The notes under the pieces were generated by a model. It searched no databases and was not told the DNA's origin. It saw nothing but the letters and a program-made list of their open reading frames with translations. DNA of 64,000 bases from Flavobacteriaceae bacterium. GTDB taxonomy: Bacteria > Bacteroidota > Bacteroidia > Flavobacteriales > Flavobacteriaceae. The stretch covers positions 1 to 64,000 of the forward strand of contig JANSXF010000017.1 of the NCBI GenBank assembly GCA_024743095.1, in the 5' to 3' direction. The translations under genes were made by a program, and so were the position numbers. This document shows, one piece after another, positions 52,419 to 62,709 of this stretch. The stretch's first letter is position 1. Every line of letters begins with the position of its first letter.

Positions 52419-53465
52419 TTAAAGTTTTAATAGGAATTCCATGGTGTCGATTCCGTCCGCATAGTCGTTTAAACTCGGTTTTTGGGTGTCCCCAAAATTG
52501 ACATCGTTCTCCTTTGCCTCACTGGAAACCACACATTGTATATGTTCTTCGATCTCTTGCAATTTCTTTCTCAAGGTTGATTCATCATCATAATAGGAGT
52601 AGAACAAAGCAGAAATAGGGGAGGTGAGGGATTCGTCCTGTTTTAAAATCAAAAATCCATTATCCAGAATCTTGAACTCGCTCATCAAATACACTGCCTT
52701 GTTATAATCATAATTATTGGCATATTTATGTTGGTTGATGATATCCCTGTACTGGAAGAATGCATTGAAGAGGCCATCAAAATCATAATCATTGGGTACA
52801 TAGATTTTGGACACGTTCCGACATCCCAATCCATAATACCTAAAAATATCCTCTCCAAGGGCCGTTAATTCTTCTTTATTCTCGTTTCCGGTAAGCACGG
52901 CTACGGAATTTCTATTTTTTCTGATAATATTCGGTTTTTTACCAAAGTAGTACTCAAAATAGCGACCGGTGTTGTTGCTACCTGTGGCAATAACCGCATC
53001 AAAATTTTCCAGTTTTCCGTCCACAAATTCTATTTTATCCGCAAGAGAAGGCTCTTGCTCTATCAAAAAGTTGGACAAATAAGGCAAAAGCACTTTGTCG
53101 TTGGACGAGAGTCTGGCCAAAACCTTGTTTCCTGAAAGCAGCACGCACAGAAAATCGTGAAACCCCACCAATGGAATGTTCCCTGCCATAACGATGCCAA
53201 CGGTCTTGGGTTCGTTCTCCGTTTGAAAGGAATAGTTGTCCAACCAGTCTTTAATGTATTGCTCGGTGAGCAATTCTCCCCATTGTTGCAAAGAAAATAG
53301 AACGTTGTCCTCGGTAAACCATCCGTTGTGATGACCTGCCCGTGCGACGATTTCCTTCAAGTTCTGGTCAACTTCCGGGTCGTTGGAATAACATTTATCA
53401 CAAAAATCCGTTAGGTATTTTCCAAGTTTAACAAAAGCATCTATGGTATTTCTATCTGGTGCCAT
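52419..53465 (-). CDS. Acyl-CoA reductase, LuxC-type
   Basis: 348 residues of the LuxC-like aldehyde-dehydrogenase fold, which reduces an acyl thioester to the aldehyde through an acyl-cysteine. Blocks GIVMAGNIPLVGFHDFL, VDGKLENFDAVIATGSNNTG and the catalytic Cys in YGLGCRNVSKIYVP are clear. There is no LuxD or LuxE here, so bioluminescence is not implied. The gene is divergent from a ferredoxin gene, and serC-serA follow on the same strand; this arrangement is common in Flavobacteria. Confidence 0.9.
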   Translation of the reverse strand: MAPDRNTIDAFVKLGKYLTDFCDKCYSNDPEVDQNLKEIVARAGHHNGWFTEDNVLFSLQQWGELLTEQYIKDWLDNYSFQTENEPKTVGIVMAGNIPLVGFHDFLCVLLSGNKVLARLSSNDKVLLPYLSNFLIEQEPSLADKIEFVDGKLENFDAVIATGSNNTGRYFEYYFGKKPNIIRKNRNSVAVLTGNENKEELTALGEDIFRYYGLGCRNVSKIYVPNDYDFDGLFNAFFQYRDIINQHKYANNYDYNKAVYLMSEFKILDNGFLILKQDESLTSPISALFYSYYDDESTLRKKLQEIEEHIQCVVSSEAKENDVNFGDTQKPSLNDYADGIDTMEFLLKL

Positions 53466-53470
53466 TAAAT

Positions 53471-53501
53471 TTGTACACTAAATTACTAGGGTTTATTTTT
53501 G
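53471..53501 (+). promoter_or_regulatory. Promoter of the ferredoxin gene
   Basis: TTG at 53471-53473, 20 bases of spacer, then TATTTTTG (53494-53501), a full match to the Bacteroidota TTG / TAnnTTTG pattern. The ATG is at 53551. Confidence 0.6.
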
Positions 53502-53550
53502 TCAAAAGTAAGCATGCTGACAAGAATCAGCCCAAAAGGAAAAGAAAATT

Positions 53551-53904
53551 ATGGCAATTATTATAACAGATGAATGTATAAATTGTGGTGCTTGCGAGCC
53601 AGAATGCCCCAACACGGCAATTTATGAAGGTGCTGACGAATGGAGATATAACGAAGGAACATCCCTTTCCGGTGATGTAGTTTTACCTAACGGAAAAGAG
53701 GTGAATGCCGATGAGGCTCAGGAACCTGTTAGCGATGAGCTTTATTATATTGTTCCAGACAAATGTACCGAGTGCAAAGGATTTCATGAAGAACCACAAT
53801 GTGCAGCTGTATGTCCAGTGGATTGTTGTGTTCCCGATGAAGACCATGAAGAAACAGAAGAAGAACTATTGGGCAAGCAAAAGTTTATGCACCCCGATGG
53901 TTAA
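53551..53904 (+). CDS. Ferredoxin with two 4Fe-4S clusters
   Basis: 117 residues, soluble. The first cluster motif is [12 protein letters not shown] and the second is CTECKGF...C..VCPVDCC, in the order of bacterial-type 2[4Fe-4S] ferredoxins; the interval between the clusters is enlarged by an insert of about 40 residues. The acidic tail is [15 protein letters not shown]. It carries electrons in the cytoplasm; divergent placement with the acyl-CoA reductase suggests, but does not prove, a link. Ends at a terminator. Confidence 0.93.
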   Translation: MAIIITDECINCGACEPECPNTAIYEGADEWRYNEGTSLSGDVVLPNGKEVNADEAQEPVSDELYYIVPDKCTECKGFHEEPQCAAVCPVDCCVPDEDHEETEEELLGKQKFMHPDG

Positions 53905-53926
53905 GCAATAAAAAACAATTAATTTA

Positions 53927-53954
53927 GCCCCGGACCAATGTTCGGGGTTTTTTT
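53927..53954 (+). terminator. Rho-independent terminator
   Basis: AGCCCCGGAC and GTTCGGGGTT pair (one G-T wobble) around a short loop and end in a seven-T run, directly against the ATG of the following small frame. Confidence 0.85.
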
Positions 53955-54083
53955 ATGCAAAAAGAAGAGAAAGCATACAACGGTATTTGGAAGCAAGCGG
54001 GATGCATATTGTCGCTAATTGCAATTTTTGGAATAATTGGTTTATTGATCATGGGACTTTATTTGCTCATTCAGGGTTATTAA
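53955..54083 (+). CDS. Putative small single-helix membrane protein
   Basis: 42 codons: MQKEEKAYNGIWKQAGCILS followed by LIAIFGIIGLLIMGLYLLIQGY. One transmembrane helix with a charged cytoplasmic head. The ATG sits immediately after the terminator T run, so it needs readthrough or an internal promoter; that weakens the call. Function unknown. Confidence 0.45.
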   Translation: MQKEEKAYNGIWKQAGCILSLIAIFGIIGLLIMGLYLLIQGY

Positions 54084-54106
54084 CCGCGAGTACCAAAACT
54101 TCAACT

Positions 54107-54114
54107 TATATTTG
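54107..54114 (+). promoter_or_regulatory. Candidate -7 box for ychF
   Basis: TATATTTG fits TAnnTTTG and lies 25 bases before the ATG. No clear TTG upstream. Confidence 0.4.
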
Positions 54115-54139
54115 CACCCTCAAAACACAAAGTAATTAG

Positions 54140-55234
54140 ATGAAAGCAGGTATTGTAGGATTACCAAACGTAGGAAAATCAACCCTTTTCAACTGTTTGT
54201 CCAATGCAAAGGCACAAAGTGCCAACTTCCCTTTTTGTACCATTGAGCCCAATATTGGCGTGGTAAACGTGCCCGACCAACGTTTGGAAAAATTGGAAGA
54301 ATTGGTGGATCCCGAACGTGTAATCCCTGCTACCGTAGAAATCGTGGATATTGCCGGGCTTGTAAAGGGCGCCAGTAAGGGTGAGGGACTTGGAAACCAA
54401 TTTTTGGGAAATATCAGGGAAACCGATGCCATTCTCCACGTACTTCGTTGTTTTGACAATGATAATGTAGTGCACGTGGATGGTTCCGTAGATCCTATTA
54501 GGGACAAGGAAACCATTGATATGGAATTGCAATTGAAGGATTTGGACAGTGTGGAAAAGAAACTTGACAAAGTAAAGCGTGCCGCAAAAACCGGAAACAA
54601 AGAGGCACAAAAGGAAGAGGCCGTACTTTCTGCGTTGAAAGAAGGTTTGGAGGCCGGAAAATCTGTTCGTGCCATTACGTTGAGTGAAGATGAGCGTGAA
54701 GAATTTGTGCGCCCCATGCAGCTAATTACGGATAAGCCCGTAATGTATGTCTGCAATGTGGACGAAGGTGCTGCTGTTGAGGGAAATGCCTATGTTGAAA
54801 AAGTAAAACAGGCTGTGGCCGACGAAAATGCCGAGGTCATCTTCTTGGCCGTTGGCACGGAAGCCGATATCACCGAATTGGAGACCTACGAAGAACGCCA
54901 AATGTTCTTGGAAGACCTGGGACTTTCCGAGCCAGGTTCAGCCAAGTTGATTCGCGGCGCATACAAACTACTTGATTTGGAAACCTATTTCACCGCAGGG
55001 GTAAAAGAAGTCCGCGCTTGGACCATTCCCGTTGGTGCAACCGCGCCACAAGCTGCCGGTGTCATCCATACCGACTTTGAAAAGGGTTTTATCCGTGCCG
55101 AGGTGATTGCTTATGAGGATTACGTGAAATATGGTAGCGAATCCAAAGTAAAAGAAGCTGGACGCATGCGTGTAGAGGGTAAAGAATACATCGTTAAAGA
55201 TGGTGATGTAATGCATTTTAGGTTCAACGTGTAA
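54140..55234 (+). CDS. ychF: Redox-regulated ATPase YchF (Obg-like GTPase family)
   Basis: 364 residues. G1 [12 protein letters not shown], switch II region [20 protein letters not shown], a coiled insertion (about 130-200), and a C-terminal TGS domain ([19 protein letters not shown]). YchF binds ATP rather than GTP and associates with ribosomes and stress responses. It is complete and stands alone between a small frame and the EamA transporter, on the same strand. Confidence 0.97.
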   Translation: MKAGIVGLPNVGKSTLFNCLSNAKAQSANFPFCTIEPNIGVVNVPDQRLEKLEELVDPERVIPATVEIVDIAGLVKGASKGEGLGNQFLGNIRETDAILHVLRCFDNDNVVHVDGSVDPIRDKETIDMELQLKDLDSVEKKLDKVKRAAKTGNKEAQKEEAVLSALKEGLEAGKSVRAITLSEDEREEFVRPMQLITDKPVMYVCNVDEGAAVEGNAYVEKVKQAVADENAEVIFLAVGTEADITELETYEERQMFLEDLGLSEPGSAKLIRGAYKLLDLETYFTAGVKEVRAWTIPVGATAPQAAGVIHTDFEKGFIRAEVIAYEDYVKYGSESKVKEAGRMRVEGKEYIVKDGDVMHFRFNV

Positions 55235-55301
55235 GCACTGAACATTGTAATCCAAAAAATTTGTGCTTCCCTTTTTTCTGTACTTAAAATAGCTTTGCTA
55301 T

Positions 55302-56204
55302 ATGTCCAGTAAAAGTTTGGGGATTTTGTACGGAGTCTTAGGAGTAGTGCTTTTCTCCTCCAAAGCTGTCATGGTAAAATTGGCCTATCGCTACAATGTG
55401 GATACGCTCGATTTGCTATTGTTCCGGATGCTTTTTTCACTCCCTTTCTACTTGTTGATCCTATTTTTGATTCGAAAAAAGCCAGCAAAGACCAAAATCT
55501 CACCCAAGGATTATGCATGGCTTGCCCTGTTTGGTTTCGTTGGTTACTATTTGGCCAGTTATTTTGATTTTGAGGGGTTGAATTATATAAAAGCCGGCTT
55601 GGAACGTATCATTCTTTTTGTGTATCCAACCATTGTTGTTTTTCTCAGTTGGCTGATTTTTAGGCAAAGGATAACCAAAGTGCAAAGTATTGCCATCTTG
55701 ATTACCTATGTGGGTGTCCTCATTACCTTTTGGGATGAACTGGATGTTTCCGGCAACGAAGTACTTTTTGGGGGGTTCTTGGTGTTGCTGAGTGCCATCA
55801 CATATGCTTCTTATTTAGTGGGTAGCGGTTGGTTGATTCCGAAATTTGGCGTACTCCGGTTCACATGCTATGCCATGATCGTATCCACCATTTGCATTAT
55901 GGTGCATTATTCGGTATCCGGTAGTTGGCAATTTATGGATTATCCCTGGCCGGTATACGCCTACGGTTTGGCCATGGCCATTTTTGCTACGTTAGTACCC
56001 TCATTTTTGGTCTCTGCTGCCATTGAAAGGTTAGGGGCCAACAATTTTTCCATATTGGGAAGTTTGGGGCCCATTTCCACCATTTTGCTTGCGTTTGTGC
56101 TTTTGGACGAAAAACTCACATCTTGGCAGTTGGTTGGAATGTTGGTTGTTATTTTTGGGGTGACATACCTGTCGATCCAAGGCAAAAAGCGGGCTAAAGG
56201 CTGA
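55302..56204 (+). CDS. EamA/DMT family transporter
   Basis: 300 residues with ten hydrophobic helices arranged as two EamA repeats, each with conserved small residues at helix ends (YLASYFDFEGLNYIKAGLERI in the first, ATLVPSFLVSAAIERLGANN in the second). Ends LSIQGKKRAKG. Drug/metabolite transporters move small solutes; the substrate is unknown. It starts 67 bases after ychF. Confidence 0.9.
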   Translation: MSSKSLGILYGVLGVVLFSSKAVMVKLAYRYNVDTLDLLLFRMLFSLPFYLLILFLIRKKPAKTKISPKDYAWLALFGFVGYYLASYFDFEGLNYIKAGLERIILFVYPTIVVFLSWLIFRQRITKVQSIAILITYVGVLITFWDELDVSGNEVLFGGFLVLLSAITYASYLVGSGWLIPKFGVLRFTCYAMIVSTICIMVHYSVSGSWQFMDYPWPVYAYGLAMAIFATLVPSFLVSAAIERLGANNFSILGSLGPISTILLAFVLLDEKLTSWQLVGMLVVIFGVTYLSIQGKKRAKG

Positions 56205-56260
56205 TATATATTAACAATTATTGTTTTTCATTGTTGATTACTTTCTACCGTTCACCCTTT

Positions 56261-56268
56261 TATTTTTG
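56261..56268 (+). promoter_or_regulatory. Candidate -7 box for parE
   Basis: TATTTTTG fits TAnnTTTG, 38 bases before the ATG. TTG triplets near 56221 and 56231 are too far upstream for a standard spacer. Confidence 0.3.
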
Positions 56269-56306
56269 CTCCTAAATTTTATATTGCAATGATTAACCCT
56301 TAACAT

Positions 56307-58175
56307 ATGGCAGATACCCAATATACTGAGGATAATATCCGTTCGCTGGACTGGAAGGAGCATATTCGTATGCGTCCGGGGATGTACATCGGAAAATTGG
56401 GCGATGGCTCCTCCGCAGATGATGGCATTTACATTCTTTTAAAAGAAGTACTCGACAATTCCATCGACGAATTTGTGATGGGGGCGGGAAAGACCATTGA
56501 AATCAGTATTAAGGAAAACACCGTTCACGTTCGTGATTATGGGCGGGGTATTCCACTTGGAAAAGTGGTGGATGTTGTATCCAAAATGAACACCGGCGGC
56601 AAGTACGATACCCGTGCCTTTAAAAAATCCGTGGGATTGAACGGAGTGGGTACCAAAGCCGTAAATGCGCTTTCCGCATATTTTAGGGTAGAATCCAATC
56701 GAGATGGGCAATCAAAGTCAGCCGAGTTTGAAACCGGAAATTTGGTCAATGAAGAGCTTTTGGAAGAATCATCCAGACGAAAAGGAACCAAAGTAAGTTT
56801 CATCCCTGACGAATCCATCTTCAAAAAATATAAATACCGAAACGAGTATGTGGAACGCATGCTCAAAAACTATGTATACCTAAATCCGGGGCTGACCATC
56901 ATCTTCAATGGTGAAAAGTTCCATTCAGAAAATGGTCTGAAGGATTTATTGGAGGACAATAACAATGATGAGGATTTCCTCTACCCGATCATACATTTAA
57001 AGGGGGATGATATTGAGGTCGCTATGACCCATAGCAAAACCCAGTACAGTGAGGAATATCACTCTTTTGTGAACGGGCAGCACACTACCCAGGGCGGAAC
57101 ACATCAATCCGCTTTTAGAGAAGCCATTGTAAAGACCATCCGTGATTTTTACGGTAAAAATTATGATGCCTCCGATGTTCGAAAGTCCATTATTTCCGCT
57201 GTTTCCATCAAGGTGATGGAGCCCGTTTTTGAAAGTCAGACCAAGACCAAGCTCGGTTCCACCGATATGGGAGGGGACTTACCAACGGTGCGTACTTACA
57301 TCAACGATTTCATAGGCACACATTTGGACAACTACTTGCACAAGAACCAAGCAACTGCCGATGCCCTCCAAAGAAAAATAGTACAGGCAGAAAAAGAGCG
57401 CAAGGAACTATCAGGCATTCGGAAATTAGCAAGGGATCGTGCAAAAAAAGCAAGTCTCCACAACAAAAAACTTCGTGACTGCCGTATCCACCTTCAAGAT
57501 ATGAAAAAGGACAGAAGGTTGGAATCCACACTGTTCATTACCGAGGGGGACTCCGCTTCAGGCTCCATAACAAAATCCAGGGATGTAAACACCCAGGCCG
57601 TATTTAGTTTACGGGGAAAGCCTTTGAACTCCTACGGAATGTCCAAGAAAATCGTTTACGAAAACGAGGAGTTCAATTTGTTGCAAGCTGCACTGAACAT
57701 TGAAGATTCTATGGAGGATTTGAGGTACAACAATATCGTAATCGCAACAGATGCCGATGTGGACGGAATGCACATTCGTTTATTGTTGATTACCTTCTTT
57801 TTGCAGTTTTTTCCAGAATTGATCAAAGAAAATCACTTATATATTCTTCAAACCCCATTGTTCAGGGTGCGCAATAAAAAGGAGACGATTTATTGCTATA
57901 GTGACGAGGAAAGAAAACAAGCCATTGAAAAACTTACTGGAAAAGCAGAAATTACCCGATTTAAGGGATTAGGTGAAATTTCTCCGGACGAGTTCAAAAA
58001 CTTCATTGGCGATGATATCCGTTTGGAACCCGTAATGCTGGACAAAGCCATGAGCATTGATGCCCTTTTGAAGTTCTATATGGGAAAAAATACACCTGAC
58101 AGGCAAGAATTCATTATCAAGAACCTTAAAGTGGAACTTGACCTGGTCGAAGAAAACCAACTACAACCCAAATAA
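56307..58175 (+). CDS. parE: DNA topoisomerase IV subunit B
   Basis: 622 residues, ATPase subunit of topoisomerase IV, which decatenates daughter chromosomes. GHKL motifs: [21 protein letters not shown] and [17 protein letters not shown]; transducer domain next; the Toprim part has TEGDSASGS and the DADVDGMHI metal site. GyrB is the alternative, but the immediate partner gene and sequence style favour ParE. It is followed by parC 15 bases later. Confidence 0.95.
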   Translation: MADTQYTEDNIRSLDWKEHIRMRPGMYIGKLGDGSSADDGIYILLKEVLDNSIDEFVMGAGKTIEISIKENTVHVRDYGRGIPLGKVVDVVSKMNTGGKYDTRAFKKSVGLNGVGTKAVNALSAYFRVESNRDGQSKSAEFETGNLVNEELLEESSRRKGTKVSFIPDESIFKKYKYRNEYVERMLKNYVYLNPGLTIIFNGEKFHSENGLKDLLEDNNNDEDFLYPIIHLKGDDIEVAMTHSKTQYSEEYHSFVNGQHTTQGGTHQSAFREAIVKTIRDFYGKNYDASDVRKSIISAVSIKVMEPVFESQTKTKLGSTDMGGDLPTVRTYINDFIGTHLDNYLHKNQATADALQRKIVQAEKERKELSGIRKLARDRAKKASLHNKKLRDCRIHLQDMKKDRRLESTLFITEGDSASGSITKSRDVNTQAVFSLRGKPLNSYGMSKKIVYENEEFNLLQAALNIEDSMEDLRYNNIVIATDADVDGMHIRLLLITFFLQFFPELIKENHLYILQTPLFRVRNKKETIYCYSDEERKQAIEKLTGKAEITRFKGLGEISPDEFKNFIGDDIRLEPVMLDKAMSIDALLKFYMGKNTPDRQEFIIKNLKVELDLVEENQLQPK

Positions 58176-58190
58176 ATGCCACCTTTCTAA

Positions 58191-60818
58191 ATGGAAGAGA
58201 ACGAAGAACTGAACGATGAAAGTTTAGATTACCAAGACGAACCCCAAGATAGCCTAGTAAAGGTTACAGGGATGTACAAGGATTGGTTTTTAGATTATGC
58301 TTCATACGTTATCCTGGAGCGCGCCGTACCTGCCATCGAAGATGGATTCAAGCCCGTACAGCGAAGAATAATGCACTCGCTCAAAGAACTGGATGATGGC
58401 CGCTACAACAAAGTGGCCAATGTGGTAGGGCATACCATGCAGTACCACCCCCACGGTGATGCCAGTATTGCCGATGCCATGGTACAGATAGGGCAAAAAG
58501 ATTTACTTATAGATACCCAAGGTAACTGGGGAAACATTTTAACAGGTGATGGCGCAGCAGCTCCACGTTATATAGAGGCGCGACTGTCCAAATTTGCCTT
58601 GGAAGTGGTGTACAGTCCAAAAATTACGGAGTGGCAGTTATCCTATGATGGAAGAAAAAAAGAGCCTGTTAATTTACCCGTCAAGTTTCCACTATTACTC
58701 GCGCAAGGAGCAGAAGGGATTGCAGTAGGTCTCTCCACAAAAATACTTCCGCACAACTTTAACGAACTTATCGATGCCTCGATAAAGCACTTAAAAGGCA
58801 AGAGATTCACTATAGTTCCGGACTTCCCTACAGCGGGAATCATTGACGTGACCAATTATAACGATGGGATGCGCGGCGGAAAAATCCGTGTGCGGGCCAA
58901 AATTTCCACATTGGACAAGAATACTTTGGTGATCAACGAAATACCCTACGGCACCAACACCTCCTCTTTAATTGACTCCATCTTAAAAGCTAACGACAAG
59001 GGAAAAATCAAAATAAAAAAGATTGAGGACAACACGGCGGCCGAGGTAGAAATCTTGGTGCATTTGCCAAATGGCATCTCACCCGACAAAACAATTGACG
59101 CCCTTTATGCGTTCACGGCTTGTGAATCATCCATTTCCCCTTTGGGATGTGTTATCGAGGACAACAAACCTTTGTTCATTGGGGTCAAGGAAATGTTGGA
59201 AAGATCCACAGATAATACCGTGGAGTTACTTAAAGCAGAACTTCAAATTCAATTGGATGAATTGGAAGAGCAATGGCACTTCTCATCTTTGGAGCGTATC
59301 TTTATCGAGAACAGGATTTATCGTGAAATAGAAGAGGAAGAAACTTGGGAAGGTGTTATCGAGGCCATTGATAAAGGATTGAAACCACATATCACCCATC
59401 TAAAAAGAGCAGTTACCAAGGATGATATCGTCAGGTTGACCGAAATTAGAATCAAGCGTATTTCAAAATTTGATTTGGACAAAGCGCAACAGCTCATTGA
59501 AAGTCTAGAGGATAGAATCGCCCAAACAAAGCACCACTTGGAGCATTTGATTGATTTTGCCATTGATTATTTCAAAGAGCTCAAAAAGAAATATGGAGCA
59601 GGTCGTGAACGAAAATCCGAAATAAGGATTTTTGATGAAATCGAAGCCACCAAAGTGGTCATCAGGAATACAAAACTATATGTAAACCGGGAAGAAGGTT
59701 TCATCGGAACCTCTTTAAAAAGAGATGAATACGTTACGGATTGCAGTGATATCGATGACATTATCGTTTTCACCCAAAAAGGGGAAATGATGGTGACCAA
59801 GGTGGATTCCAAAGTTTTTATTGGCAAGAACATTATCCACGTTGCAGTCTTTAAAAAGAAAGACAAGCGCACCATTTACAATATGATCTATAGGAGCATG
59901 AAGGGTGGGCCCAGCTATGTGAAACGCTTCAATGTTACCAGCATGACCAGGGACAAAGCCTATGATCTTGCAGGGGACAAATCCTCATCGGAAGTATTGT
60001 ATTTTTCAGCCAACCCGAATGGAGAGGCCGAAGTTGTCACAATCATGCTGCGTCAATCCGGAAGCATTAAAAAATTAAAATGGGACCTCGATTTTTCCGA
60101 CGTGCTCATCAAAGGGCGGAGCTCCAAAGGAAATTTGGTCACCAAGTATGCCGTAAAGCGCATCGAACTAAAAGAGAAAGGCGTTTCCACGCTTAAGCCC
60201 AGGAAGATTTGGTACGATGATGTGGTCAGTCGGTTGAACGTAGATGGAAGAGGGGAATTGCTCGGTGAATTCAGGGGCGATGACCTCCTTTTGGTAATTG
60301 ACCAGAGAGGTACCGTAAAAACCATTCCACCAGATTTGCTCACTCGTTTTAATGACGATATGATTGTGCTGGAGAAATGGAATCCCGATAAACCGATTTC
60401 CGTAGTACATTATGTTGGCGAGAAGGAACGCTTTTACTTAAAACGCTTTTTGATAGAAAACCCCAATAAGGAAGAAGTGGTCATCGATGAGGACCCAAAA
60501 TCCCATTTGGAACTGGTCTCGACCGATTGGAGACCGATGTTGGAAATTGAATTCATCAAGCCTAGGGGCAAGGAATCAAGGCCCAACCTTGAAGTTAATG
60601 TTGAGGAGTTTATATCGGTTAAAGGAATAAAGGCCCTGGGAAATCAATTGACCCCGGAAAAAGTGAAGAACATCAATGTATTGGATTCACTTCCTTACGA
60701 AGAACCCATAGAACAAGAGCCCGAGGATATTGAGGTGGTGGACGAAGAGCAAATAAACAATGATGATAATGATATAGGGACAAAGAATGATAGTTCTGAT
60801 CAAACTACTTTGTTTTAA
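58191..60818 (+). CDS. parC: DNA topoisomerase IV subunit A
   Basis: 875 residues, breakage-rejoining subunit. The N-terminal ASYVILERAVPAIEDGFKP is the winged-helix entry; catalytic Tyr lies in GDGAAAPRYIEARLSK. A coiled gate (about 350-480) is followed by a C-terminal pinwheel-like domain (VTDCSDIDDIIVFTQKGEMM, DDLLLVIDQRGTVKTI). The tail is very acidic and Asn-rich (EPEDIEVVDEEQINNDDND). It lies 15 bases after parE, forming one operon. Confidence 0.96.
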   Translation: MEENEELNDESLDYQDEPQDSLVKVTGMYKDWFLDYASYVILERAVPAIEDGFKPVQRRIMHSLKELDDGRYNKVANVVGHTMQYHPHGDASIADAMVQIGQKDLLIDTQGNWGNILTGDGAAAPRYIEARLSKFALEVVYSPKITEWQLSYDGRKKEPVNLPVKFPLLLAQGAEGIAVGLSTKILPHNFNELIDASIKHLKGKRFTIVPDFPTAGIIDVTNYNDGMRGGKIRVRAKISTLDKNTLVINEIPYGTNTSSLIDSILKANDKGKIKIKKIEDNTAAEVEILVHLPNGISPDKTIDALYAFTACESSISPLGCVIEDNKPLFIGVKEMLERSTDNTVELLKAELQIQLDELEEQWHFSSLERIFIENRIYREIEEEETWEGVIEAIDKGLKPHITHLKRAVTKDDIVRLTEIRIKRISKFDLDKAQQLIESLEDRIAQTKHHLEHLIDFAIDYFKELKKKYGAGRERKSEIRIFDEIEATKVVIRNTKLYVNREEGFIGTSLKRDEYVTDCSDIDDIIVFTQKGEMMVTKVDSKVFIGKNIIHVAVFKKKDKRTIYNMIYRSMKGGPSYVKRFNVTSMTRDKAYDLAGDKSSSEVLYFSANPNGEAEVVTIMLRQSGSIKKLKWDLDFSDVLIKGRSSKGNLVTKYAVKRIELKEKGVSTLKPRKIWYDDVVSRLNVDGRGELLGEFRGDDLLLVIDQRGTVKTIPPDLLTRFNDDMIVLEKWNPDKPISVVHYVGEKERFYLKRFLIENPNKEEVVIDEDPKSHLELVSTDWRPMLEIEFIKPRGKESRPNLEVNVEEFISVKGIKALGNQLTPEKVKNINVLDSLPYEEPIEQEPEDIEVVDEEQINNDDNDIGTKNDSSDQTTLF

Positions 60819-60882
60819 CGCTTTTTATAGCTAATTTCCCCAATTGAGTTACACACTAAAGCTGATTGCTTAATACATCTAT

Positions 60883-61848
60883 ATGGATTTTACGAACCCG
60901 CTGGTATATGGCGTACCAGTTTTTATTGCCTTCATTCTACTTGAACTTACTTATAGCAAAACCCATGACCACGACCATCATCATGATCTTTACAATTGGA
61001 AGGATTTGGCCGCCAGTGGTTTTATGGGGATTGGGTCGGCAATCCTAGGACCTTTATTTAAAGTGGCTTTTGCCATTCTTCTTTTTGAAGGCACCTATGA
61101 GCTGTTCAATCCAGTGGTGGATGGGGCAAGAACAAATATTATGGGCTACGAATCCTTTGGATACGCTTGGTATGTTTGGATTTTGTGTCAATTAGGCGAT
61201 GATTTTACATATTATTGGTTCCACAGGGCCAATCACGAAGTCCGCATTTTATGGGCAGCTCATATTGTGCATCACTCCTCCGACAATTTTAATTTGGGTA
61301 CCGCGATCAGAAATGGATGGTTTACCATTTTGTACAAGCCTTTCTTTTACTTGTGGTTGCCCGCAATTGGTTTTCCTCCGGAAATGGTAGTGGTTTGTTT
61401 GGGCATTGAAGCTCTATGGCAATTTCAACTGCATACCGTTTATGTTCCAAAACTTGGGTTTTTGGAGAAAATATTCAACACACATACCATGCACCAGGTG
61501 CATCATGCACAAAATGTAGAGTATTTGGACAAGAACCACGGAGGGTTCTTGAATATTTTTGATAAAATATTTGGCACTTGGAAAGAACTTGATGATGATA
61601 TCGATGTAAAGTACGGCGTAATCCACGCACCCAACTCATACAACCCCGTGGTTATTCTTACACATGAGTTCAAGGATATTTGGAACGATGTAAAAAAATC
61701 CAAAAAGCTTTCCCATAAATTGATGTACATTTTCGGACCTCCCGGATGGAGTCACGACGGAAGTACCCTTACCGTAAAACAGCAGCAACGATTGTTCAAA
61801 AAGCATAAGGAAGCTAGCCCTGAACTGGCTTATCAACGACCCAACTAG
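60883..61848 (+). CDS. Sterol desaturase / fatty acid hydroxylase family protein
   Basis: 321 residues, membrane-bound di-iron enzyme family. Four hydrophobic segments, and the three histidine clusters: HRANHEVR, HIVHHSSD and HTMHQVHHAQN. These oxidise alkyl chains or sterol-like lipids in the membrane; the substrate is not readable. A His-rich stretch HDHDHHHD near residue 30 is unusual. It lies downstream of parC on the same strand, 64 bases away, as in other Flavobacteria. Confidence 0.88.
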   Translation: MDFTNPLVYGVPVFIAFILLELTYSKTHDHDHHHDLYNWKDLAASGFMGIGSAILGPLFKVAFAILLFEGTYELFNPVVDGARTNIMGYESFGYAWYVWILCQLGDDFTYYWFHRANHEVRILWAAHIVHHSSDNFNLGTAIRNGWFTILYKPFFYLWLPAIGFPPEMVVVCLGIEALWQFQLHTVYVPKLGFLEKIFNTHTMHQVHHAQNVEYLDKNHGGFLNIFDKIFGTWKELDDDIDVKYGVIHAPNSYNPVVILTHEFKDIWNDVKKSKKLSHKLMYIFGPPGWSHDGSTLTVKQQQRLFKKHKEASPELAYQRPN

Positions 61849-61871
61849 AGCTTTGGCCCAAAGCCAAAGCT
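61849..61871. terminator. Hairpin between convergent genes, possible weak terminator
   Basis: AGCTTTGG / CCAAAGCT with a 7-base loop, lying between the desaturase-family gene and the lipoprotein gene. No T run on either side, so terminator function is doubtful. Confidence 0.4.
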
Positions 61872-61882
61872 TGGGACGATTA

Positions 61883-62260
61883 TCAATCTATTTTGTGGGC
61901 CGTTCCTTTAAACTTTCGGTTATCACCCACCACATTATACTCAAAAGTATATGAAGATTCCGTGGTGGTCAATATTTTGATATGAATAGGCTTTTCTTCG
62001 GCCTTGTTCTTGGGATTTAAATTTTTGAGCACATACTCGCAATCATTGATCCAACGAACAGAAGAGGAGTCGACCCTACCTTCGTATTCATCAACTTCCA
62101 AATCCAAAGTTCGGCTAAAGGTTGTTTTTTTTTCCTCACCGTTAACCGTGGCCATGAAAGTAAAGTTGCCGGTTTTAAAATCTTTACAATTTCGCTCAGG
62201 AGGCTGGCCACAGGTGATAAAAATCAATAAAACAAGGGCTGAGGATAGATATTTTGTCAT
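61883..62260 (-). CDS. Small lipoprotein of unknown function
   Basis: About 125 residues from the ATG at 62260, which opens a signal peptide with lipobox FITC-G; the frame continues upstream to 62296, but that would bury the signal. Mature part GQPPERNCKDFKTGNFTF, then VDSSSVRWINDCEYVLKNL, then an immunoglobulin-like beta domain. I recall proteins of this type, close to parC, mislabelled topoisomerase IV; the sequence is clearly not a topoisomerase. Function unknown. Confidence 0.75.
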   Translation of the reverse strand: MTKYLSSALVLLIFITCGQPPERNCKDFKTGNFTFMATVNGEEKKTTFSRTLDLEVDEYEGRVDSSSVRWINDCEYVLKNLNPKNKAEEKPIHIKILTTTESSYTFEYNVVGDNRKFKGTAHKID

Positions 62261-62292
62261 GCTTGCAAAGTAACGGAATATAGCGGAAAGGG

Positions 62293-62709
62293 TCAATCCT
62301 TTTTTTCATTGAAAGTGGTAAAAGTACCATCCTTATAAAACATGACTATTTTATAGGGTTCTTTGGATTGGTTTTGTTCAGAGATTGTTTCTGGTCGGGC
62401 TGTATTGGTTTTTCCGCTTTCAATCTCAGTGATGTTTTTTTGGGGAATTAGCTCATCTCCAGCGTCTTCTTTTGAAGGAAAACTACCCTTTCCCCTTAAC
62501 AACCAATCGAGCCCCACTTCAGGGTAGGTGTCCACCAATTTCATGATAAAATCAAGACTTGGCTTATTTCTCCCATTAAGCAAATGGGACATGCTTGAGC
62601 GCTGCACACCAATTTCGTCGGCAAAGGCCGAAACCGACATTTCCAAGTACTCAATAACCACTTCAATACGAGCTACAATCCCTCTATTCACAAATGTAAT
62701 TTTACACAC
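62293..62709 (-). CDS. XRE-type helix-turn-helix regulator
   Basis: 138 residues; N-terminal HTH (VVIEYLEMSVSAFADEIGVQ then RSSMSHLLNGRNKPSLDFIMKL), with the recognition helix at RSSMSHLL, followed by a flexible middle and a short C-terminal beta unit (YKIVMFYKDGTFTTF). The start is uncertain: ATG at 62709, but a TATCTTTG -7 box at 62712-62719 and an operator-like site at 62687 suggest the GTG at 62691 (MNRGIVARIE). It is divergent from the M14 peptidase and overlaps the long form of the lipoprotein gene by 4 bases. Confidence 0.8.
   Translation of the reverse strand: MCKITFVNRGIVARIEVVIEYLEMSVSAFADEIGVQRSSMSHLLNGRNKPSLDFIMKLVDTYPEVGLDWLLRGKGSFPSKEDAGDELIPQKNITEIESGKTNTARPETISEQNQSKEPYKIVMFYKDGTFTTFNEKKD

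Noticed and set aside
54136-54756. Minus-strand frame opposite ychF
   Set aside because: Antisense to a well-supported gene, Ser-rich composition typical of a shadow frame.
61883-62260. DNA topoisomerase IV as the identity of the small lipoprotein
   Set aside because: It has a lipobox and no topoisomerase motif; the name seems to be copied from neighbouring parC in some databases.
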